From positions 1 to 45,461 of the forward strand of contig DIYM01000099.1 of NCBI GenBank assembly GCA_002429045.1: a stretch of 45,461 nucleotides of DNA, in the 5' to 3' direction. The stretch is from Phycisphaerales bacterium UBA6054 (GTDB lineage: Bacteria > Planctomycetota > Phycisphaerae > Phycisphaerales > UBA1924). This document shows, piece by piece, positions 44,111 to 45,461 of the stretch. The position numbers were made by a program, and so were the translations under genes. The notes beneath the pieces are model-generated. The model did no database searches. It was not told the origin of the DNA and saw nothing but the letters and a program-made list of their open reading frames with translations. Within the stretch, counting starts at the first letter, position 1. Each line of letters starts with the position of its first letter.

Positions 44111-45461
44111 TCGCCCTGACCGTGCTCGCGGGGATCGGGGTCGCCATCGCGCTGATCGCGCTCTGGATGACCGGGCGCAACCTGTCGAAGTACCACCCGC
44201 CCCCCGCTGGCTCGTCCGGGCGCGGCGCCGACGCGCTCGTCTCGATCTGCATCCCAGCCCGGAACGAAGAGGACAATATCGAAGCCTGCGTCCGCGCGGC
44301 CTTGGCGAGCGATACCAGCATCGAGATCCTCGTCTACGACGATGAAAGCACCGACCGGACCACCGAGATCCTCGAACGCCTCGAAGCCGACGACCCCCGC
44401 GTCCGCCGTGTCCCCACCCGCCCCATGCCCGAAGGCTGGTCCGGCAAGCAGCACGCATGCGATCGCATGGGGCGCGACGCACGCGGCGAGTGGGTGCTCT
44501 TCACCGATGCCGACGTCCGCCTGGAACCCCAAGCCGCCCGACGCGCGGTGGCGTTCGCCCTGGAATCCGGTTCCGACCTCGTGTCCACGTTCCCCCGCCA
44601 GATCTGCGGCTCGCTCGGGGAACTGCTCCAGGTCCCCATGATGTTCTTCCTTCTGTTCAGCTACCTCCCGTTCGGGCGGATGCGGAACACGCTCGATCCA
44701 GCCGCCAGCGCCGGGTGCGGCCAGTTCCTCCTCGCACGCCGGATCAGCTACCTCCGTGCCGGCGGGCACGCCGCGTTCGCCGGTTCCATGCACGACGGTG
44801 TCCGCATGCCCAGGGCCTTCCGCAGACTGGGACTCCGGACGGACCTTTTCGACGGCACCGACCTGGTCAGCGTGCGCATGTACCGCGGCTTCGCCGATTC
44901 TTGGCAGGGATTCGCGAAGAACGCCTACGAAGGGCTCGGCTCGGTGTTCCTCCTGTGCTTTATCACCATCACGCACACCGTCGGGCACATCGCCCCCTGG
45001 GTTCTCGTCCCGATCGGGCTCGTCGCGGGGCAGCCGATGGTTGTCGTGCTCGCATGTATCGCGATCTTCGTCGGCATGAGCCAGCGGGCGCTGCTCTCGT
45101 CACGGTTCCGCCACCCGATCGGGCTGGGACTGCTTCACCCGATCAGCGTCCTCCTGATGACCCTGGTCCAGTGGCACAGCCTGATGCTGCATCTCGGCCG
45201 GGCCAGATCATGGCGCGGGCGGGCGCTGGTACGGATCGAGGGCGAGCGGGTCGTCCTCGTCGAAGACGACGACTCCGAACGCGGCACCGAAGAGAAGATC
45301 GCCGCCCACCGCAACGGCGGGACACTCCACCGCGCTTTCAGCGTCTTTGTTTTTGACGACCGCGGGCGGACCATGCTCCAACGCCGGGCCGCCTCCAAGT
45401 ACCACTTCGGGGGGCTCTGGACCAACACGGCCTGCGGCCATCCCCGCCCCGGCGAGACCCC
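44107..45461 (+). CDS. Fusion of membrane glycosyltransferase (GT2) and type I isopentenyl-diphosphate isomerase, 3' end missing
   Basis: The frame from the GTG at 44107 has no stop before the window end (451 codons seen). Residues 1-20 form a membrane helix. A GT2 domain follows with VSICIPARNEEDNIEACV, VYDDESTDRTTEIL and LFTDADVRLE (the metal-binding DxD), then membrane helices between about 275 and 365. Without a break the chain continues at about 379 with VVLVEDDDSERGTEEKIAAH, HRAFSVFVFDDRGR, LQRRAASKYHFGGLW and NTACGHPRPGE. This is the Nudix-type Idi N-terminal half including the catalytic Cys. Function: carotenoid glycosylation joined to IPP/DMAPP isomerisation. The rest of Idi lies outside. 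Confidence 0.9.
   Translation, partial: MIALTVLAGIGVAIALIALWMTGRNLSKYHPPPAGSSGRGADALVSICIPARNEEDNIEACVRAALASDTSIEILVYDDESTDRTTEILERLEADDPRVRRVPTRPMPEGWSGKQHACDRMGRDARGEWVLFTDADVRLEPQAARRAVAFALESGSDLVSTFPRQICGSLGELLQVPMMFFLLFSYLPFGRMRNTLDPAASAGCGQFLLARRISYLRAGGHAAFAGSMHDGVRMPRAFRRLGLRTDLFDGTDLVSVRMYRGFADSWQGFAKNAYEGLGSVFLLCFITITHTVGHIAPWVLVPIGLVAGQPMVVVLACIAIFVGMSQRALLSSRFRHPIGLGLLHPISVLLMTLVQWHSLMLHLGRARSWRGRALVRIEGERVVLVEDDDSERGTEEKIAAHRNGGTLHRAFSVFVFDDRGRTMLQRRAASKYHFGGLWTNTACGHPRPGET

Overview
The window is uniformly GC-rich bacterial DNA. Its gene content points to a planctomycete, most likely of the class Phycisphaerae. The evidence is two secreted proteins ending in the paired 'LNFFD' calcium-binding tail that closes on Gly-Cys-Pro (the GC-type dockerin), an H-x9-DG prepilin-like protein, a two-partner secretion pair, and a staphyloxanthin-like carotenoid locus. 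This placement is an inference from families, not from a marker gene.

Layout. (1) 1-6143 looks like the right part of an integrated filamentous-phage (inovirus-like) element: a proline-rich surface/adsorption-type protein (cut by the left edge), a small pVI-like membrane protein, a Zot/pI assembly ATPase and a secretin, joined by short overlaps. They are followed by an AT-richer DUF2971 cargo gene, three tandem hairpins, a small helix-turn-helix protein and a Y-family DNA polymerase. No integrase is visible. (2) 6144-9110 returns to housekeeping genes: lipid/diacylglycerol kinase, methionine aminopeptidase, trpA and a CAU tRNA that resembles tRNA-Ile2. (3) 9281-12253 is an iron-type ABC uptake operon behind a perfect 17-bp palindrome overlapping its promoter. 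(4) 12299-22872 is a secreted phosphoester/nucleic-acid block: a dockerin-tailed nuclease-like protein, a lamin-tail-domain protein, a prepilin-like protein, a 1365-residue protein carrying three different phosphoesterase domains, and exonuclease III. (5) 22906-25619 holds an M24 peptidase, phosphoglycerate mutase and ComB. (6) 25622-30953 is a TpsB/TpsA secretion pair. (7) 31117-33937 holds a lipoprotein, a seven-loop EF-hand protein, tRNA-Met, TatA and a FolD whose catalytic residues are replaced. (8) 33991-37531 is a repair-flavoured operon: ligA, a CYTH protein and an SRAP abasic-site protein. (9) 37553 to the right edge is a divergent carotenoid locus: prenyl synthase and desaturase leftward; aldehyde dehydrogenase, second desaturase/oxidase, acyltransferase and glycosyltransferase rightward. 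The glycosyltransferase continues in frame into an isopentenyl-diphosphate isomerase domain cut by the window end.

The observations most worth following are the glycosyltransferase-isomerase fusion, the triple phosphoesterase, the FolD with three altered active-site residues, and the inovirus-like module with its cargo gene, hairpin cluster and polymerase. Genes are tightly packed, with many 4-bp start/stop overlaps, convergent pairs separated by a few bases, and frequent GTG/TTG starts. Long antisense frames are common because of the GC bias and were not taken as genes.
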